Source of the DNA: a virus
Direction: 5' to 3' (one strand)
Length of the DNA stretch: 64,000 bases
IMG/VR virus record: IMGVR_UViG_3300046777_001511
Location: 1 to 64,000 of that record
Positions 30,958 through 40,923 of the stretch are shown one piece after another. Within the stretch, counting starts at the first letter, position 1. The number at the start of each line of letters is the position of its first letter. Both the position numbers and the translations under genes were made by a program. The notes below the pieces were generated by a model. The model was given only the letters and a program-made list of their open reading frames with translations. It was not told where the DNA came from and did not search any database.

Positions 30958-31905
30958 TTATCCTAAATTTGTATTTCCGTACATCATTTTATTAATCTGA
31001 TCCTGAGCCATTCTTTCTTGTTTGTATCTTTGTGCTCCTACTAAGTTTTGAATGCCTGCCCCTAACAATTCTGCACCAGCTTGTTGTTTTTGCATAAACT
31101 CATTCATTTTATCTTGGAACAATTGTCTGCCCATTTGAGCCCTTACTCCTGCTGGTTGAAGAGCGGCTTGAACTTTTTGCATTCTCATTTGCTCATCTTT
31201 TGCAGCAAGTTCCATTCTGTTTCTTACTTCTTCATTTAAGGCTGCTCTCGCGCTAGTCAATCCAACAGCAGCATTTCCACCTGCTAATTGATTTATTCTT
31301 GCTTGTTGAGCCTGTCTTGTTCTAATTATATCTTGTTCTAATAAAGCTCTTTGAGTTGGACTATATCCGTATTTAGAAGCAGCAATAGCTTCATCTGTTA
31401 ATGCGCTATAAGCAGGATCTATTTCTCCAACAGGACGCTTATCTTTTAGTAATTGTTGTAAACCATAACCCGCTTGTAAGCCTGCTAATCCTGTTTCTAA
31501 TGCAGCAGAATAATTACTTGTTTTTTTAGCGTTAGATTCTTGTAATTTTCTTTTTGCATCAGCACCTATTTCGGCAACCTTACCGATACTTGTGGATTGC
31601 TTAGGCTCTAAAGATTCATTATTTGATGGAGATGGCATACTAGGTAATGCAACACTTCTTGGCTGCATTCTTTCTTCTTGCATCATTCCGTATCTAGGAT
31701 TAACCTTTTCAGCAATTCCTCCTTTTTTGGTTGTTGGAGTTGCAGTAACAGTTGTTTTAGTTGATTCTGGAGTAGTTACCTGCATAGCCTTCCATTCAGC
31801 TACTTCTTTAGCACTAGGTCTTTGAGTTGTTTTTACATAAGTCTTTCCGCCATCTTTGCTTACCTCAAAATACCCATCCTTTGTTATTCTTCTTTTCTCT
31901 TTCAT
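30958..31905 (-). CDS. Virion protein with long helical region, 315 aa
   Basis: An N-terminal strand hairpin (KDGYFEVSKDGGKTYVKTTQ) and a proline- and threonine-rich linker, then a long alanine- and glutamine-rich helical part (about 160-300: QARINQLAGGNAAVGLTSAR, MQKQQAGAELLGAGIQNLVG). Rod-like helices with glutamine heptads suggest a coiled-coil internal or cargo protein. It lies between the 764- and 490-residue virion genes. Family unknown. Confidence 0.66.
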   Translation of the reverse strand: MKEKRRITKDGYFEVSKDGGKTYVKTTQRPSAKEVAEWKAMQVTTPESTKTTVTATPTTKKGGIAEKVNPRYGMMQEERMQPRSVALPSMPSPSNNESLEPKQSTSIGKVAEIGADAKRKLQESNAKKTSNYSAALETGLAGLQAGYGLQQLLKDKRPVGEIDPAYSALTDEAIAASKYGYSPTQRALLEQDIIRTRQAQQARINQLAGGNAAVGLTSARAALNEEVRNRMELAAKDEQMRMQKVQAALQPAGVRAQMGRQLFQDKMNEFMQKQQAGAELLGAGIQNLVGAQRYKQERMAQDQINKMMYGNTNLG

Positions 31906-31924
31906 AACATAATTCTTTTATAGA

Positions 31925-34219
31925 TTAACCCCATTCCCAATCTCTATTCATTGTGCCTCCGTTAGCATACTTACCGATAATACCACCCATGCTTTTTTTA
32001 CCACCTGCTACCCATCCAAAGTATTTTCTTTGCTTGTCAGTCAATGGTTTACCATGAGCTTTTTTATCGTGTAACATAGTCTTTGCTTTTTCTTTTGATA
32101 ATTCTCCGCCTTTTGCTTTTTCCATTGTGCTTCCAACAGTTCCGCCTTCAGCCCATGTTTCTCTTGCGAATGCTCTAAAGTAAGGATTTTTTTTCAAATT
32201 CTTTTCATGTCTTGCATAAAAAGCTTTTTTTCTTACAGGATTGTTTGGATGTTGTCCCAAATTTGAATCACCAAAGTATTTTTTAGTTCCATCAGGTCCA
32301 ATCACAACATGAGTTTTTCCTTTTCTCTCACTTGATTTTTTTACAACGTAACCACCTTTTTTTAATTCAGCTTTTATTTTTTCTTCTTGCTTTAACATTT
32401 CAGGAGTTGGCTTTTTACCACTTCCTGCATTTTCTCTAATGTTATCCCAAAGTCCTCTTTTAGAATAAGATCCATCGGCGCGTTTTAACATGCCACCTTT
32501 GTTCTTTTCCATTTCATTTTCTTCGGCTTCAGGTGCAAGTTTTTCTAATATTTCTTCTCCTAAATAATTAACTATTTTCTTTTTTTCTTTTGGAGTAAAT
32601 AAATGTTCGCCATTACTTACAGCAACTTTATCAGAATTAGTAGTGCCTCCTTTTTTAAATTCAGCAGTTTTGTTAGGATTTTGACGAAGTATATAGCCTC
32701 TTATTCCTTTTGCTAATTCATTGTTTTTAGCAGGAGTTATAAAACTTCCTTCAGGAATACCTTTATTGTTTATATCGGTTACAATGCTATCAGAAGTTCC
32801 TGTTCCCGGTCCTTTAATAGTTCCGCCAGTTGCATAGTTAATTTTGTTTACAGAGTTAGGCATTTGTTTTACACTTCCTCCATTAGCAAATAAAGCTTTA
32901 ATTCCCTTGTCATAATCTTTTGCATTATAAGATTCTATTTTAACAGGACCTCTATTTGGATTCATTGATTCTTGAGCTTCAATAGCTTTAGCTCTGGTTT
33001 CTTGAGAAGTAATGTTTTTTCTTTCTTTTCTCTCTTTAATTCCTTTAGCAGCACCTTTAGCAGCTTCTATTGTTCCAAAAATTATAGCTCCCGGAACTCC
33101 AGCGGTTGCAAATCCTTGAGCAGCACCTCTAACGGCTCCTGCGGTTGTTTGACCAGCTATTGAACTTCTGCCATCTTTTCTATCTAAAGTATCTAATCCT
33201 CCAGCAGCCAAATTTCCAATTGTGCTTATTACGTTGGGGTTTTTTAATTGATTCAAACTAGAAGATTTACTTGAACTCCCAGAATCTTTATTTACACTAA
33301 CAGAATTTTTATCAAACGATAAATCACTAATTCCCGTATCAGAAACTTCCATGTCTGACATGCTGGGAGAATCCGATTTTATATCGAACATATTATAATC
33401 GCCTACACCAGTCAATCCTGTGCCGTCTGCATATCTAGCTACAATTCCACCTTTTTTCTTGGATATAAGAGAAGCTTCTTTTGCTTTTTTTTCTTGAGGA
33501 ACAAATTGTTGATAAAAAGTATTATACGAATCTCTGCCTGATGGCTTTTGTAGCAATTCAAAATGTTTAGAAGGATCATAAGGAATATATTCTTTTGTGT
33601 CAAGACTTCCCTCTTTACTTATTTTAGATGCTGGAGCAACATATTTTTTATTTCCCCATACAACAGGTATATATCCTTCTGTACTTAATGGCGCTCCGGG
33701 CATGCCAGAAGGCAAAACTTCTCCCCTATAACTAATTTCTGGCTGAACATATCTCATTCCTGATGTTTGAGTACCTAGCCATCCCTCTGCCTGAACTTTT
33801 GGATCAACCATTTTGTGATATTGTTGAATAGCAAGAATTTGTTCTGGAGTTATTTTATTTTGAGGAAATTGCTTTACATAATCTCCGGCATTCCATCTAT
33901 CAATAGCTTCTTGACCATATTTTCTGCCTTCTTCGGTATTTAATACCGGATTTCCAACAAAAGGTTTTCCTTCTATTTGCTGTTTTTTTAAAAACTTCTG
34001 AAAATTATTCCATGCAGAATAATTAATTCCTTTGGCTATCTGAGAAGGATCTCTATTTAAAATAATATCTTCCGTTAAATCTACGCCGGTAGTAGCCCCT
34101 AATCTTCTTTCTTTTAATTTAGCTGGCTCTTGTTTTTTAGCTTTATCATCTCCACCTTCAACATCCCCTCCTACTGCCATTTTAGCCATCAAAGCTTTTC
34201 TTAATAATTCTGATTTCAT
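31925..34219 (-). CDS. Virion protein with repeated G-Y-A-x-G-G motifs, 764 aa
   Basis: Contains five spaced glycine motifs (KKGGIVARYADGTG, FANGGSVKQM, NYATGGTIKG, WAEGGTVG, KYANGGTMNRD), a pattern I recall from structural proteins of Bacteroidetes phages. A segment near 640-690 (HVVIGPDGTKKYFGDSNLGQ, NPVRKKAFYARH) resembles DUF5872-like domains. The N-terminal 250 residues and the helical middle have no recognised fold. Probably a large tail or cargo protein next to the 1383-residue tail protein. The start is a clean ATG 3 bases from that gene's end. Confidence 0.7.
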   Translation of the reverse strand: MKSELLRKALMAKMAVGGDVEGGDDKAKKQEPAKLKERRLGATTGVDLTEDIILNRDPSQIAKGINYSAWNNFQKFLKKQQIEGKPFVGNPVLNTEEGRKYGQEAIDRWNAGDYVKQFPQNKITPEQILAIQQYHKMVDPKVQAEGWLGTQTSGMRYVQPEISYRGEVLPSGMPGAPLSTEGYIPVVWGNKKYVAPASKISKEGSLDTKEYIPYDPSKHFELLQKPSGRDSYNTFYQQFVPQEKKAKEASLISKKKGGIVARYADGTGLTGVGDYNMFDIKSDSPSMSDMEVSDTGISDLSFDKNSVSVNKDSGSSSKSSSLNQLKNPNVISTIGNLAAGGLDTLDRKDGRSSIAGQTTAGAVRGAAQGFATAGVPGAIIFGTIEAAKGAAKGIKERKERKNITSQETRAKAIEAQESMNPNRGPVKIESYNAKDYDKGIKALFANGGSVKQMPNSVNKINYATGGTIKGPGTGTSDSIVTDINNKGIPEGSFITPAKNNELAKGIRGYILRQNPNKTAEFKKGGTTNSDKVAVSNGEHLFTPKEKKKIVNYLGEEILEKLAPEAEENEMEKNKGGMLKRADGSYSKRGLWDNIRENAGSGKKPTPEMLKQEEKIKAELKKGGYVVKKSSERKGKTHVVIGPDGTKKYFGDSNLGQHPNNPVRKKAFYARHEKNLKKNPYFRAFARETWAEGGTVGSTMEKAKGGELSKEKAKTMLHDKKAHGKPLTDKQRKYFGWVAGGKKSMGGIIGKYANGGTMNRDWEWG

Positions 34220-34222
34220 AAT

Positions 34223-37200
34223 TTATCTTTTTTCTCTAAATACTGATGTTATAAACTCAAATACCTTTTGCAAGTTACGACTATTTGTTGGAATATTTGT
34301 ATAAGTTTTCAACGTATATTTTACTTTTAAATAAAAATCTACTAACCTACCTTTTGTTCCCAAAGGAACGCTGCTATTCCAGCTTTTATCAATGTATCTG
34401 TACCACTTATTATTAGTGGATTCTATAGAATTGTCATCGTCTGTAGTACATTCTATGATGTCATAATTCACATCGTTACTTTTTTGACGTAAATTATCAA
34501 CAGCAAATGGCTTACCCGTTTTAGGATTTATTACAAACTCAATATCGTGATTATATGTTTGTCCAAAAAACTTAGTAAAATTTAATGTGGAAAACAACAA
34601 ATGAGATTCATTAGCTTGATTTGTTTTTGCCCAATAAATGCTTCCAACATAATCAGGCTGCTGATTTGCCGCAACAGGATTGCTTGTTGTAAAATCTTTT
34701 ACGCAAACATATTCTATGTTGTCTTTTGTAACGTTATTACCTATTATGTAATCAGTACTTGAATTTATTTCGTTATCCTCAATGTTTTTATTTGCTAAAA
34801 CTAAATTGTTATGATTTTGCCAAACAGCTCCTTTTAAATCAAAGAAACCTACAAACACATTTCTTGAGTGCTGATAACCTACTGTTAAGTTTTTCCAATA
34901 AATAGGATCTTCATCTTCGCCTTCTACCCATTTAAAGTTCATGTAAGTCATTTTGTAATTCGGATCATAAACTCCCGAAATACCTATACCCAATAATGGA
35001 GTATCGTTATTCTGTAATTCATAATCAAAATTAGTTAATTGACTTGCGTAAAATTGTTGCGGACTATTAAAGAATGTTCTAAGTCCTTTCACGAAAGAAA
35101 CTTCTTGTATTCCTCCGCCAACGGTCATTACTAAAAATGCTCTTCTTCTAAAGTCAAACCAAGCGAATCCGTATTCGGTTTCTATTAAGCCAAATTTATG
35201 TTGGTTTCCAAAATAAGTATTAAAGTTATCAAATCTATCAATAACTCCACTTACACCTAACTGAGTAGCTTCTCCGATAGCTCCATTAATAACTTGTCTT
35301 TCTAGTATTGGTAAATAACCTATTGAATGATCTTGCCAAAAGAAAACTTTGCCATCCCTGTTTCTAACATTATTGATTTGTCCTTTGTTTCCGTCCAAAT
35401 CCCTAAATTGAAGTTGAGGGAATGTTCTAAAAGAATCCTGACCTTCGCCGGAAGTTTTCGCTCCTGCCCATCGAACTCTGTATGGAAACTTAGAAACTAA
35501 AGATGTTATCGGTAACGCAGGATACGCTACAACTCCATCAGATGTATAAGCAGGATTTATTAAAAATTGTTCAGGATTTGTACTGCCTGAATTATTATAA
35601 TAAACGCCTGAAGAACTTGCGTGCATTCCGTATTGCTCAATATTTAATCCTTGTCTTAAATAATGATTAATACTTGATTCTACCGGATAAAATATTCCAT
35701 AAGAAAACGAAGTATATTGAACATTATCGTATAATGATTTTCCTAAACTAAATACGCCTAAAAATGAATCTCCTCCAAATACATCTATTTCATTAAACAC
35801 GTAATTAGTTCCGTCAAATGTATCTGCCTTAACAGAACTATCTATTCTTTGATAGTGACCTGTTGGAATGTAAATAGTATTAGCTAAAGCTGAAGGAGTT
35901 GTTCCTCCATACAAATTAGTTTTAGGTATTTTGAAATTCATTAAAGGCTTGGCGGTATTGTATTCCTCTGTAATGCTACTCATTAAATTTCCGTTAGGAA
36001 AATTAGGAAAACCATTTAATTCTAATACGAATGTTTTGCACCCAACAGCCTGAAGTCCTGCATAAGGAGTAACGTAACCTCCGTTAACTGTAACTAAATT
36101 GTTATCATAAGTTACGCCAAGATAATAATTTGTGATACTGTCTCCCGGATTAACGCCATCTATTCTGTTTATTACGAATTGTTGATTTGTTTGCCCCTCG
36201 TAATCATACCATTTAGAGTTTGCTTGCTCTGGAATTTGAATACTATACAAAGATTGTATCGTTCCTCCGCTAGGTACTTTTACAAAACAATCACCTTCTA
36301 ATTGCTTTCCTGCGCTAGGAGTGTAATAATTAAACAAAGCATCAGGGCTGTGCCAATTCATTATGTTGCCATAATTATTGCTAGTTGCCACAAATTCAGC
36401 GGAAGAATTTAATTGAGCCATAGGAACTTGTTGTATGGTTCCGCTAGGAGATATGGATGTTCCGCAAGTCTGAAAAAGAATACCTTGAGCATAATATTGT
36501 TTATCTCTAGGAGCCCTCATTATACTAAACCCACTCATCTTATCAATATCTTCAGGAGAAAAAGTTAATCCACTTATTCTAAGCCCATTTATTCTTAATG
36601 AATGGTTTCTTGAAGAATTATATTTCATAGGACCACCCTTATCGCCTAAAGATTGTACTTGATGATCTCCTAACCATCTAGCATACATAGGATCTCCTTT
36701 TTTATCGTAAGGCACAACAGCAAATCTATATGTTTCGTTACTCCAATATTGTCTTAAATATTGAGTAGCAGCCATTCCTCTATAATCAAAAAAATCATCA
36801 TTTAGCGGAATAGCTTTCCATTTATCAACCCCTGCTGATGTTTTATATCTTTTAGTTCTAATACATGCTCTAACTAAAGGAGTTCCTGAAACATAAGAAT
36901 AACTTAACCCTATTGCAGAGGTAACTTGAAACGTATTTTGAGGCTGATTATCTCCATAATTAGTAGCTCCATAAGTAATAACTCCTCCCGTAACTAAGTA
37001 GCAAGCATCTAAATAAAGATTTCCTGATGCTACTCCAGCGGAAGGTTGCGCAGGCAAACCTGCATTCATAGGAGAAGATCCGTAAGTAAGTGGAGTTGTT
37101 GGAACTGCCCAATATGAATCAGCAGGAACTAAATAGCTTAAATCGTTAATGCTAACAGATGCTTTATCAAAATCCTGTAATTCTTCTCTTTCTGTTATAT

Positions 37201-38374
37201 TACCTATTACGTTATAATTTTTATTAGTAGTAATATCTTTTACCCTTAATATACTTGCAGGAAAAATTGTTAAATCTTCTAATGTTAATTCAGTTCCTCC
37301 CTCAGAAGTGTGCTGAATAAACATTGTTTCTCCTGTAATTTTTTGAGTAGCAAATATGTTTGCGGACCTTAACAAGTTGTTAGCTTGATCATATTCTGCT
37401 GCCGCAACCTCTATGGTATCGTAGTAACTATAATCTATTCCTGATATTTTTAATTCTACTCCTGTTGTTGTTGTCGCTAAAGTTCCACCTGCTCCAGCGC
37501 CTTGAACCATATTAAAGTTACTAGGAACATAAGCTCCAATGCTATAAACATTTATAGGAAAAGAACCGTAACTCCATGCGCTAGTTATGCCTTGACTTTC
37601 AATGCTTAGTCTTATAAAATAAGACTTGGATCCTCCATAAAGAGTTCCCGGAACATACTTGTTAAAGTCTATTTCAGGATTTATTCTGTCAGGGTACCAG
37701 CTTAAAGCTTTATAATCTATGTATTGATAAACTTTTGGATTGCCATCAACAACAGTATAAGTAGTTGTTGCTCCAGCAGTAAACACGTTTGTTGCTGTTA
37801 ATCCCGGTCCATAATTAGTACTGCTATAACTAATGGCTCCGCCAACAACCATGTATTGTTCGCCATTAACTAAATCACCTGAATTTATTTCAGTAAATGC
37901 AGGATCTTTTACATTTAAAACTCTTGGCTGATTAAAATTATCAGTCCAATAAACTCTTTTTATTCTGTCATTTTCTTCAAATGTAAACCCCGTTATTTGA
38001 TGTTCAATAGAAAAATTTAATTCTACATGACCATACAAGGGAGTATAAGTTCCTATTCCATCTTTATCGAAAGATACCTGACCTATTTCTCCATAACCGG
38101 GAGTAGCACTATTTGTTGAAAAAACAACTAACGTATCTATAAAAGATATGTAGCCTATAACAGAAGGAGGTAATTGTTTTACAGTGTAAACTGCATCGTA
38201 AATAGCAGGTATTGTAAAAGAAGTTTTAGTTCCTTTTGGTAATTCAACAACATAGTCATTGCCATCATAGGAAACTAACATTCCGTTATTCATATCCCTA
38301 TAAGTACCTCTAGGTTGTAAAAGGATATTTGAATCCTTATTTAAACCACCTTCAAATGTGTTTGTAAATTCCAT
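34223..38374 (-). CDS. Large tail (muzzle/stabilisation-like) protein
   Basis: 1383 residues, almost all beta. It opens FTNTFEGGLNKDSNILLQPR followed by GTYRDMNNGMLVSYDGNDYV; the EGGLNxDxxxxLxPxGxYxDxxNG start is the signature I recall for the crAss-like tail tube/muzzle protein and its podovirus relatives. Two copies of a short beta module also found in two neck proteins lie at about 164-216 and 450-505. Likely forms the tail nozzle that attaches to the neck and host surface. It overlaps the next neck gene by one base. Confidence 0.82.
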   Translation of the reverse strand: MEFTNTFEGGLNKDSNILLQPRGTYRDMNNGMLVSYDGNDYVVELPKGTKTSFTIPAIYDAVYTVKQLPPSVIGYISFIDTLVVFSTNSATPGYGEIGQVSFDKDGIGTYTPLYGHVELNFSIEHQITGFTFEENDRIKRVYWTDNFNQPRVLNVKDPAFTEINSGDLVNGEQYMVVGGAISYSSTNYGPGLTATNVFTAGATTTYTVVDGNPKVYQYIDYKALSWYPDRINPEIDFNKYVPGTLYGGSKSYFIRLSIESQGITSAWSYGSFPINVYSIGAYVPSNFNMVQGAGAGGTLATTTTGVELKISGIDYSYYDTIEVAAAEYDQANNLLRSANIFATQKITGETMFIQHTSEGGTELTLEDLTIFPASILRVKDITTNKNYNVIGNITEREELQDFDKASVSINDLSYLVPADSYWAVPTTPLTYGSSPMNAGLPAQPSAGVASGNLYLDACYLVTGGVITYGATNYGDNQPQNTFQVTSAIGLSYSYVSGTPLVRACIRTKRYKTSAGVDKWKAIPLNDDFFDYRGMAATQYLRQYWSNETYRFAVVPYDKKGDPMYARWLGDHQVQSLGDKGGPMKYNSSRNHSLRINGLRISGLTFSPEDIDKMSGFSIMRAPRDKQYYAQGILFQTCGTSISPSGTIQQVPMAQLNSSAEFVATSNNYGNIMNWHSPDALFNYYTPSAGKQLEGDCFVKVPSGGTIQSLYSIQIPEQANSKWYDYEGQTNQQFVINRIDGVNPGDSITNYYLGVTYDNNLVTVNGGYVTPYAGLQAVGCKTFVLELNGFPNFPNGNLMSSITEEYNTAKPLMNFKIPKTNLYGGTTPSALANTIYIPTGHYQRIDSSVKADTFDGTNYVFNEIDVFGGDSFLGVFSLGKSLYDNVQYTSFSYGIFYPVESSINHYLRQGLNIEQYGMHASSSGVYYNNSGSTNPEQFLINPAYTSDGVVAYPALPITSLVSKFPYRVRWAGAKTSGEGQDSFRTFPQLQFRDLDGNKGQINNVRNRDGKVFFWQDHSIGYLPILERQVINGAIGEATQLGVSGVIDRFDNFNTYFGNQHKFGLIETEYGFAWFDFRRRAFLVMTVGGGIQEVSFVKGLRTFFNSPQQFYASQLTNFDYELQNNDTPLLGIGISGVYDPNYKMTYMNFKWVEGEDEDPIYWKNLTVGYQHSRNVFVGFFDLKGAVWQNHNNLVLANKNIEDNEINSSTDYIIGNNVTKDNIEYVCVKDFTTSNPVAANQQPDYVGSIYWAKTNQANESHLLFSTLNFTKFFGQTYNHDIEFVINPKTGKPFAVDNLRQKSNDVNYDIIECTTDDDNSIESTNNKWYRYIDKSWNSSVPLGTKGRLVDFYLKVKYTLKTYTNIPTNSRNLQKVFEFITSVFREKR
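36860..37027 (-). other. Beta module, second copy in the tail protein
   Basis: Encodes about residues 450-505 of the 1383-residue tail protein (YLVTGGVITYGATNYGDNQ), related to the modules in the two ring proteins. Confidence 0.55.
37727..37885 (-). other. Beta module, first copy in the tail protein
   Basis: Encodes about residues 164-216 of the 1383-residue tail protein (GEQYMVVGGAISYSSTNYGP), related to the modules in the ring proteins. Confidence 0.55.
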
Positions 38375-39123
38375 TAGTAATAACTATAACCTGTTGGATA
38401 CATACCCACCCATAAACCTCTTCCTTTGTAAGGATTGTTTATTGTTTGAGCTATTTCTTCTCTATCAGCCTCAGTCAATATATTGTCTTGAGCTCTTGCG
38501 TGCTTGCACAACCTAAACCATTCTCTTTTGTGCTCCATTGTCAAAACAGGAGATAATGGCTTTGCAGAATATTCGCTGCGAACACCATACTTCCATAATA
38601 TATATTCTGTAATTGCTCTCGTGTGATTTTCAGAAATCATTATGAATCCATCTTCATCTTCTTGATAACCAACGTATTCAATGGTAACTTTTTTACCATC
38701 TAAATCTTTTCTGAAAATTATATGATTGTTTTGAACTTGATAATCAACAAATCCTGAAAAATAATTTATAGAATTTGGATCATAATCAACTATTAAGAAC
38801 CCTGAGCTGTATTGATTTGTGTTGTTTATAAAGTAATTTCCTGAATTTTGAAAACAAGTATTAAATAAACTTTCACAATCACAGCCATGATCTCCCATAA
38901 TTGCTCTTTGCAGTATAACTACACAACAAGGTAACTCCGCTGAACATCCTTTAATAGTCAACACTTTTTTCTTAACTACCATAGCAAATCTACTTGCTAT
39001 TTCTTTTTCAGCTTGTACTGCCCAGTTAGTAAATATAGGCATATCTACCGACCTATCTCCGCCAACCATGTCGAGCGCATCTATAATCGGATTTTTTATT
39101 GATATTAGTCTATTAATTGACAT
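38374..39123 (-). CDS. Neck/tail ring protein, 249 aa
   Basis: An N-terminal helical part (WAVQAEKEIASRFAMVVKKK), a beta core (LPCCVVILQRAIMG, VTIEYVGYQED) with several cysteines (about 58-90), and C-terminal helices (HTRAITEYILWKYGV, REWFRLCKHARAQDN). This resembles the crAss-like tail ring or connector protein encoded just before the large tail protein. It abuts that protein with a one-base overlap and follows the HU/IHF-like gene. Assigned from position and general layout only. Confidence 0.7.
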   Translation of the reverse strand: MSINRLISIKNPIIDALDMVGGDRSVDMPIFTNWAVQAEKEIASRFAMVVKKKVLTIKGCSAELPCCVVILQRAIMGDHGCDCESLFNTCFQNSGNYFINNTNQYSSGFLIVDYDPNSINYFSGFVDYQVQNNHIIFRKDLDGKKVTIEYVGYQEDEDGFIMISENHTRAITEYILWKYGVRSEYSAKPLSPVLTMEHKREWFRLCKHARAQDNILTEADREEIAQTINNPYKGRGLWVGMYPTGYSYY

Positions 39124-39494
39124 TCTCTAAAATCTTTTCCTTTACTTACTGTTTCAAATATTTTCTTCTTTAATTTTTGACAAGGATAAAACTTTACCCC
39201 GTCAACTATTGATTTGCCCTTATAATAATTGACTTTAAAAGCATAATCTAAATTGTTTAGATTTAATACTCTTAAAGGAATTAATACGCCTTTCTTGGCT
39301 ACCAATCCTTTTAATCTCAATCTTTTTGCTGATTCGGATACTTTGCTTTTTTCTATTACAAACTTTCCTACATTAGCCATTCCGCTAACTTCTTTTCCCA
39401 TCAACAAATCTTCATAGAACAAATCTAAATACGCTTCCCAAACTTTATATACCTCAGAACGCTTTACTCTTTTTTTAGTAACAGCCTTAATCAT
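39105..39494 (-). CDS. HU/IHF-like DNA-binding virion protein, 129 aa
   Basis: Start chosen at ATG 39494 (MIKAVTKKRVKRSEVYKVW); an earlier ATG at 39560 would add 22 very basic residues and overlap the upstream gene by 38 bases. Residues 15-50 (YKVWEAYLDLFYEDLLMGKE, VSGMANVGKFVIEKSK) follow the HU pattern of helices then G-x-x-x-V-x-x-x-x-x-G-x-F-x-V. Very basic. IHF-like genes among neck genes are typical of crAss-like phages, where they probably help package or condense DNA. Overlaps the next ring gene by 19 bases. Confidence 0.58.
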   Translation of the reverse strand: MIKAVTKKRVKRSEVYKVWEAYLDLFYEDLLMGKEVSGMANVGKFVIEKSKVSESAKRLRLKGLVAKKGVLIPLRVLNLNNLDYAFKVNYYKGKSIVDGVKFYPCQKLKKKIFETVSKGKDFRECQLID

Positions 39495-39522
39495 TTTTCT
39501 GCCTCTATTAGCAGATTTTTTA

Positions 39523-40365
39523 TTAAGGAGTAACTGCCTTTTTACGCTCTTGTTCGTCATCTTCAGAACTATTTTTAACGTCAGTTATCTTAGTTTCTTC
39601 TATTCCAAACTCTTTTGTAAGAACTTCTAATATTATTTGTCTAGCCATATCACCTTGTACAGGGTATTGACTATCTTCAGTGTATGCTGTCGTTCTGCTT
39701 TCAGTCTTTACTTTTCCACTACCTGTGAAAATTGTATTCACAGCCGTAAATGTTTGTCCCGGATTGTAACCTAAACCATTGTGAACAATTTGAGCTTCGT
39801 AAACTTTATAAACTTTTCCAACAACCAAACTTCCCGAATTAACAAATTCAGTAGTAATTACAGAAGCATCTTTTGGTCTATTTAAAACCATTACTGCCCT
39901 TACTTTGTCCATCTGTTTATTAAAAAAATAAGAATTACCTATTTTGTAATAATAGTAAAATTTGTTTCTTACATGCTCTTTTGGAATTTCTCTCAATAAT
40001 TCTATTGGATAATAGTAAAATTGTCTTGTTCCGCAAGAAGAAATTAATTTTACAGATGAATCAGTATTTGATTGTGGATTGTACAAACTTATGTTGTCAG
40101 GCAAAGTTACCTTTGACATTATACACTCACAATAAGGAATAGTGTCGTCATCATTAAAGTTCACAGGAGTTAATTGAACGAACCCTATATCCTGCATCCA
40201 AGCGGTATCTATAATTTTGGTCGCATTGAACTCCTGATGAATAAGTTGTGAACGAGCATTGTCGCGCATAAACGCTATTTGGTCTGGATCCAATCTGCTA
40301 TCATCGGTAAAACCGAATCTAGTCAAAATATTAATGATTGTATATGTTATTTCGTTTCCAGTCAT
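39523..40365 (-). CDS. Neck/ring protein with inserted beta module, 280 aa
   Basis: A helical start (EITYTIINILTRFGFT, DQIAFMRDNARSQLIHQ) like podovirus ring proteins, then a beta body (YCECIMSKVTLPDNISLY, KFYYYYKIGNSYFFN). Residues 177-220 (GKVYKVYEAQIVHNGLGYNP, GQTFTAVN) are a beta module also present in the 259-residue gene at 50260 and twice in the 1383-residue tail protein. A C-terminal helix and acidic tail complete it. Candidate head-tail connector ring. Located 39 bases after the spanin gene's end. Confidence 0.68.
   Translation of the reverse strand: MTGNEITYTIINILTRFGFTDDSRLDPDQIAFMRDNARSQLIHQEFNATKIIDTAWMQDIGFVQLTPVNFNDDDTIPYCECIMSKVTLPDNISLYNPQSNTDSSVKLISSCGTRQFYYYPIELLREIPKEHVRNKFYYYYKIGNSYFFNKQMDKVRAVMVLNRPKDASVITTEFVNSGSLVVGKVYKVYEAQIVHNGLGYNPGQTFTAVNTIFTGSGKVKTESRTTAYTEDSQYPVQGDMARQIILEVLTKEFGIEETKITDVKNSSEDDEQERKKAVTP
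39706..39837 (-). other. Mobile beta module in the 280-aa ring protein
   Basis: Encodes residues 177-220. Consensus G-x-x-Y-x-V-x-x-x-x-I-x-[YH]-x-x-x-x-Y-x-x-G-Q-x-F, shared with 50404-50526 and two stretches of the tail gene. Confidence 0.6.
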
Positions 40366-40404
40366 GGTAACAAATATAAGAAAAATTAGATAGCTTAAAG
40401 ATTG

Positions 40405-40923
40405 TTATTTATTAACAATCAATGACATAATTTTTTTGAAACCATATCTAACTAAAATTATAGATATTGTAATCCAAAACCACCAAAAAGTATATTCATC
40501 AAACCAAGTTTTATGCTCTAAATGACAAACAGGAACTTCTTTAATTTCTTTTTCCTTAGTTATCCTTATTGTTTCTTTTAAACCGTTTATTACAGCCTTT
40601 AAACTATCAGCCTCGCAGTTAACAGCTAATGAATTACCAACTGTTGTTATAGTTGATTTAATGCCATTTTTTTTGCTTTCAACCTTAACGGGCTTTAGCT
40701 TACCTAAGCTGTCGCAAAGATTTTTACATGGATTATCCAAATACTGAATAGGACCTTGTTGAGTAATATAAATAGTAGTGTCCCTAAGTATTTCTATAAT
40801 AGAATCATGAATTTCTTTTTCTATTCTTACCGGGCAAGTTTGACAAATCTTTTGTCTTTTCTTTTCGGTTACGCAAGAAACACTAAGGAATATTAGTAGT
40901 GCTAGTGTTAGATTTTTTGCCAT
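40405..40923 (-). CDS. Unimolecular spanin candidate
   Basis: 172 residues. A lipoprotein-like signal (AKNLTLALLIFLSVSC; Cys17) at the N-terminus and a transmembrane segment near the C-terminus (about 144-161, TFWWFWITISIILVRYGF) are joined by a charged periplasmic part. An outer-membrane lipid anchor plus an inner-membrane C-terminal helix is the plan of unimolecular spanins such as T1 gp11, which fuse the two membranes at lysis. The lipobox is not ideal (SVS-C). Position next to holin and amidase supports this. It overlaps the holin gene by 41 bases. Confidence 0.65.
   Translation of the reverse strand: MAKNLTLALLIFLSVSCVTEKKRQKICQTCPVRIEKEIHDSIIEILRDTTIYITQQGPIQYLDNPCKNLCDSLGKLKPVKVESKKNGIKSTITTVGNSLAVNCEADSLKAVINGLKETIRITKEKEIKEVPVCHLEHKTWFDEYTFWWFWITISIILVRYGFKKIMSLIVNK

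Noticed and set aside
39495-39560. Earlier start for the HU/IHF-like gene
   Set aside because: Adds 22 unusually basic residues and overlaps the upstream gene by 38 bases.
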